Part shown: positions 42,065-43,254 of the stretch, piece after piece
How the letters are laid out: every line of letters begins with the position of its first letter
Position numbering within the stretch: position 1 is the stretch's first letter
Assembly (NCBI RefSeq): GCF_014836885.1
Contig: NZ_JACSPY010000011.1
Coordinates: forward strand, 17,171-60,424
DNA length: 43,254 bases
Direction: 5' to 3'
Source: Brevibacterium gallinarum
Lineage (GTDB): Bacteria; Actinomycetota; Actinomycetes; Actinomycetales; Brevibacteriaceae
The notes under the pieces: model-generated
The model's input: only the letters and a program-made list of their open reading frames with translations
Told to the model about the DNA's origin: nothing
Databases searched by the model: none
Position numbers and translations under genes: made by a program

Positions 42065-42412
42065 ATGTCGCACCCGTACCAGCCCCGCAGTTCCGACGGC
42101 AGCCCAGGCCACGGCGCACCGCAGTCCTACGCCTACCCCTATGCCGAGGTCCCGCAGCAGAACAACCTGGCGCTGCTCTCGCTTATCCTGTCGATCGTCG
42201 GCCTGGCCACCGGCGGCCTGACCGCGATCGGCGGGATCATCCTCGGCCACATGGTCAAGAAGCAGATCAAGCGCACCGGTGAGACCGGCGTCCACCTGGC
42301 CACCTGGGGTCTGGTCGTCGGCTACGTCATCGTCGGCTTGATTGTTCTTGCCTTCGTGTCCTGGTTTCTCGTCCTCTTCGTCCTCTTCGGCGGCCTCGCG
42401 CTGGGCTGCTGA
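42065..42412 (+). CDS. Small DUF4190-like membrane protein, copy 2
   Basis: A 115-residue protein from ATG 42065 with AAGGAGG about 10 nt upstream. The start MSHPYQP is shared with copy 3 (MSHQYQP). Residues 1-33 are a Pro/Ser/Tyr/Gln-rich soluble lead. Then come LALLSLILSIVGLATGGLTAI, ILGHMVKKQIKRTGETG and a second helix with GLVVGYVIVGLIVL, the typical DUF4190 layout with a basic loop between two helices. A third hydrophobic stretch (SWFLVLFVLFGGLAL) ends the chain. Role unknown; such proteins are often envelope-linked in actinobacteria. The close match to copy 3 shows a recent tandem duplication. Confidence 0.8.
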   Translation: MSHPYQPRSSDGSPGHGAPQSYAYPYAEVPQQNNLALLSLILSIVGLATGGLTAIGGIILGHMVKKQIKRTGETGVHLATWGLVVGYVIVGLIVLAFVSWFLVLFVLFGGLALGC

Positions 42413-42685
42413 CCGTTCAGCCTGCTGACCGTCCGGGCTGCTGATCGTCTGGCCTGCTGACCGCGGCTCATGCGCCAGCCGGCCGGCGCGCACGGCATCC
42501 GGGCCGAGTGCGTCAGAGGTGGGAATCGTGACAGGTGTGTGCCGATTCGGTGACAACTGCCGATCTGCGTTGTCGGCCCATCAGCACGCGGGGTACCGTG
42601 GCTGGTACAGGCAGTCGCACGCACCCGGTGCACCGGCTGGCTGGCACCACCCACCCCCGATGACAGAAGGCCAGGCGAGAGCACG

Positions 42686-43189
42686 ATGTCGCATCAGTAC
42701 CAGCCCAACGGCTCCGGCAGCAGCGATCCCTACGGTTACGGATCCCCAGAAGCCGGCGGCTACAGCGGCGCCCCCACCCCGTACAGCAGCCCGGCTGCCG
42801 GCGACCCCTACGCCCACCAGCCGGCAGGCGCCGGCTACGACAGCACCGGCTACGGCAGCGACAGCTACGGAAGCACCGGCTACGGCACGCCGCAGTCATA
42901 CGGCCAGCCCGGCTACGTGCAGACCCCGCCGCAGAACACCCTGGCGCTGCTCTCGCTCATCATGTCGCTCGTCGGCCTGGCCACCAGCGGCCTGACCGCC
43001 ATCGTCGGCATCATCCTCGGCCACATCGCCAAGAGCCAGATCAAGCGCACCGGTGAGACCGGCGACAACCTGGCCACCTGGGGTCTCATCGTCGGCTACG
43101 TCATCGTCGGGCTCGCCGTGCTGTTCTGGGTGGCCTACTTCGTCTTCATCTTCCTCATCATCGGCGCCGGCGTGATGAGCAGCTCCTGA
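42686..43189 (+). CDS. Small DUF4190-like membrane protein with Tyr/Gly/Ser-rich lead, copy 3
   Basis: A 167-residue paralogue of the gene before it. The C-terminal 90 residues carry the same layout: LALLSLIMSLVGLATSGL, ILGHIAKSQIKRTGETG and GLIVGYVIVGLAVLFW. Its lead is longer (about 80 residues) and made of YGYGS, GYDSTGYGSDSYGS-type repeats with Pro and Gln, like the disordered Tyr-rich tails seen in some membrane-organising proteins. The start is ATG 42686; the Shine-Dalgarno site is weaker (AGAAGG) than in copy 2 because its centre has changed. It ends 65 nt before the window edge. Function unknown; a self-assembly role for the lead is only a thought. Confidence 0.8.
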   Translation: MSHQYQPNGSGSSDPYGYGSPEAGGYSGAPTPYSSPAAGDPYAHQPAGAGYDSTGYGSDSYGSTGYGTPQSYGQPGYVQTPPQNTLALLSLIMSLVGLATSGLTAIVGIILGHIAKSQIKRTGETGDNLATWGLIVGYVIVGLAVLFWVAYFVFIFLIIGAGVMSSS

Positions 43190-43235
43190 CCGGTGAGCGA
43201 ACCCAGCCACCGCGCCGCTGACACCGGCAGCCGGG

Positions 43236-43254
43236 CCCCCCCCCCCCCCCCCCC
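43236..43254. other. Run of 19 C at the window end, probable assembly edge
   Basis: The sequence ends in 19 C in a row. It follows ordinary non-coding sequence. Runs of this kind at a contig end often come from dark-cycle G calls in two-colour sequencing, or from a real homopolymer that stops assembly. Nothing coding is seen after the last stop at 43189. Confidence 0.7.

Overview
The window is high-GC actinobacterial DNA. Its genes use GTG starts freely, several have a -10 box 6-7 nt before the start codon (leaderless pattern), and it carries an actinobacterial Pmt mannosyltransferase and glycerol-type teichoic acid enzymes. I read it as Micrococcales, possibly Brevibacterium or a relative; the genus is an inference. 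Both ends look like assembly breaks. The left end lies inside a repeated surface-protein gene and the right end is a run of 19 C.

Region 1 (1-8111) is mixed: a repetitive secreted protein (cut off at the left edge), a short-chain fatty acid transporter, a Nudix hydrolase, a helix-hairpin-helix-like protein with a histone H1-like Lys/Ala tail, a small membrane protein, a polytopic membrane protein (first of three paralogues), an aldo/keto reductase and an unrecognised 327-aa protein.

Region 2 (8166-20744, all +) is a glycerol-phosphate wall polymer locus. It holds a TagF-like transferase, TagD (CDP-glycerol synthesis), a TagF-like/GT4 fusion, GalE, a CDP-alcohol phosphatidyltransferase, a GT2, a 1234-aa GT2/beta-rich/TagF-like protein and a GT92-like protein. 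Stop/start overlaps and Shine-Dalgarno sites suggest one or two operons starting near 8153 and 9477.

Region 3 (20774-25163) is a housekeeping island: formate-tetrahydrofolate ligase, then convergent metNIQ methionine import genes, separated by a strong two-way terminator.

Region 4 (25423-30259) looks like a three-component membrane glycosylation module. It has a GtrA-family flippase, a GtrB/CsbB-like polyprenyl-phosphate GT2, and two copies of a large membrane protein that could be the acceptor-side transferase. The second copy is frameshifted.

Region 5 (30244-39639, all -) is a nonulosonic-acid polymer operon: NeuA fused to a HAD phosphatase, a NeuB without its C-terminal SAF domain, and then two consecutive GT2 + polysialyltransferase-like gene pairs that are clearly duplicated, followed by a 743-aa two-domain transferase. 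No UDP-GlcNAc 2-epimerase (NeuC) is present, the NeuB is trimmed and a phosphatase is fused to NeuA. Together these point to Kdn rather than N-acetylneuraminate, that is, a teichulosonic acid-like wall polymer. The idea fits the genes but is not proven by sequence alone.

Region 6 (39794-43254) has Pmt and three small DUF4190-like membrane proteins in tandem. No tRNA, rRNA, insertion sequence, CRISPR array or polymer ABC exporter was seen.
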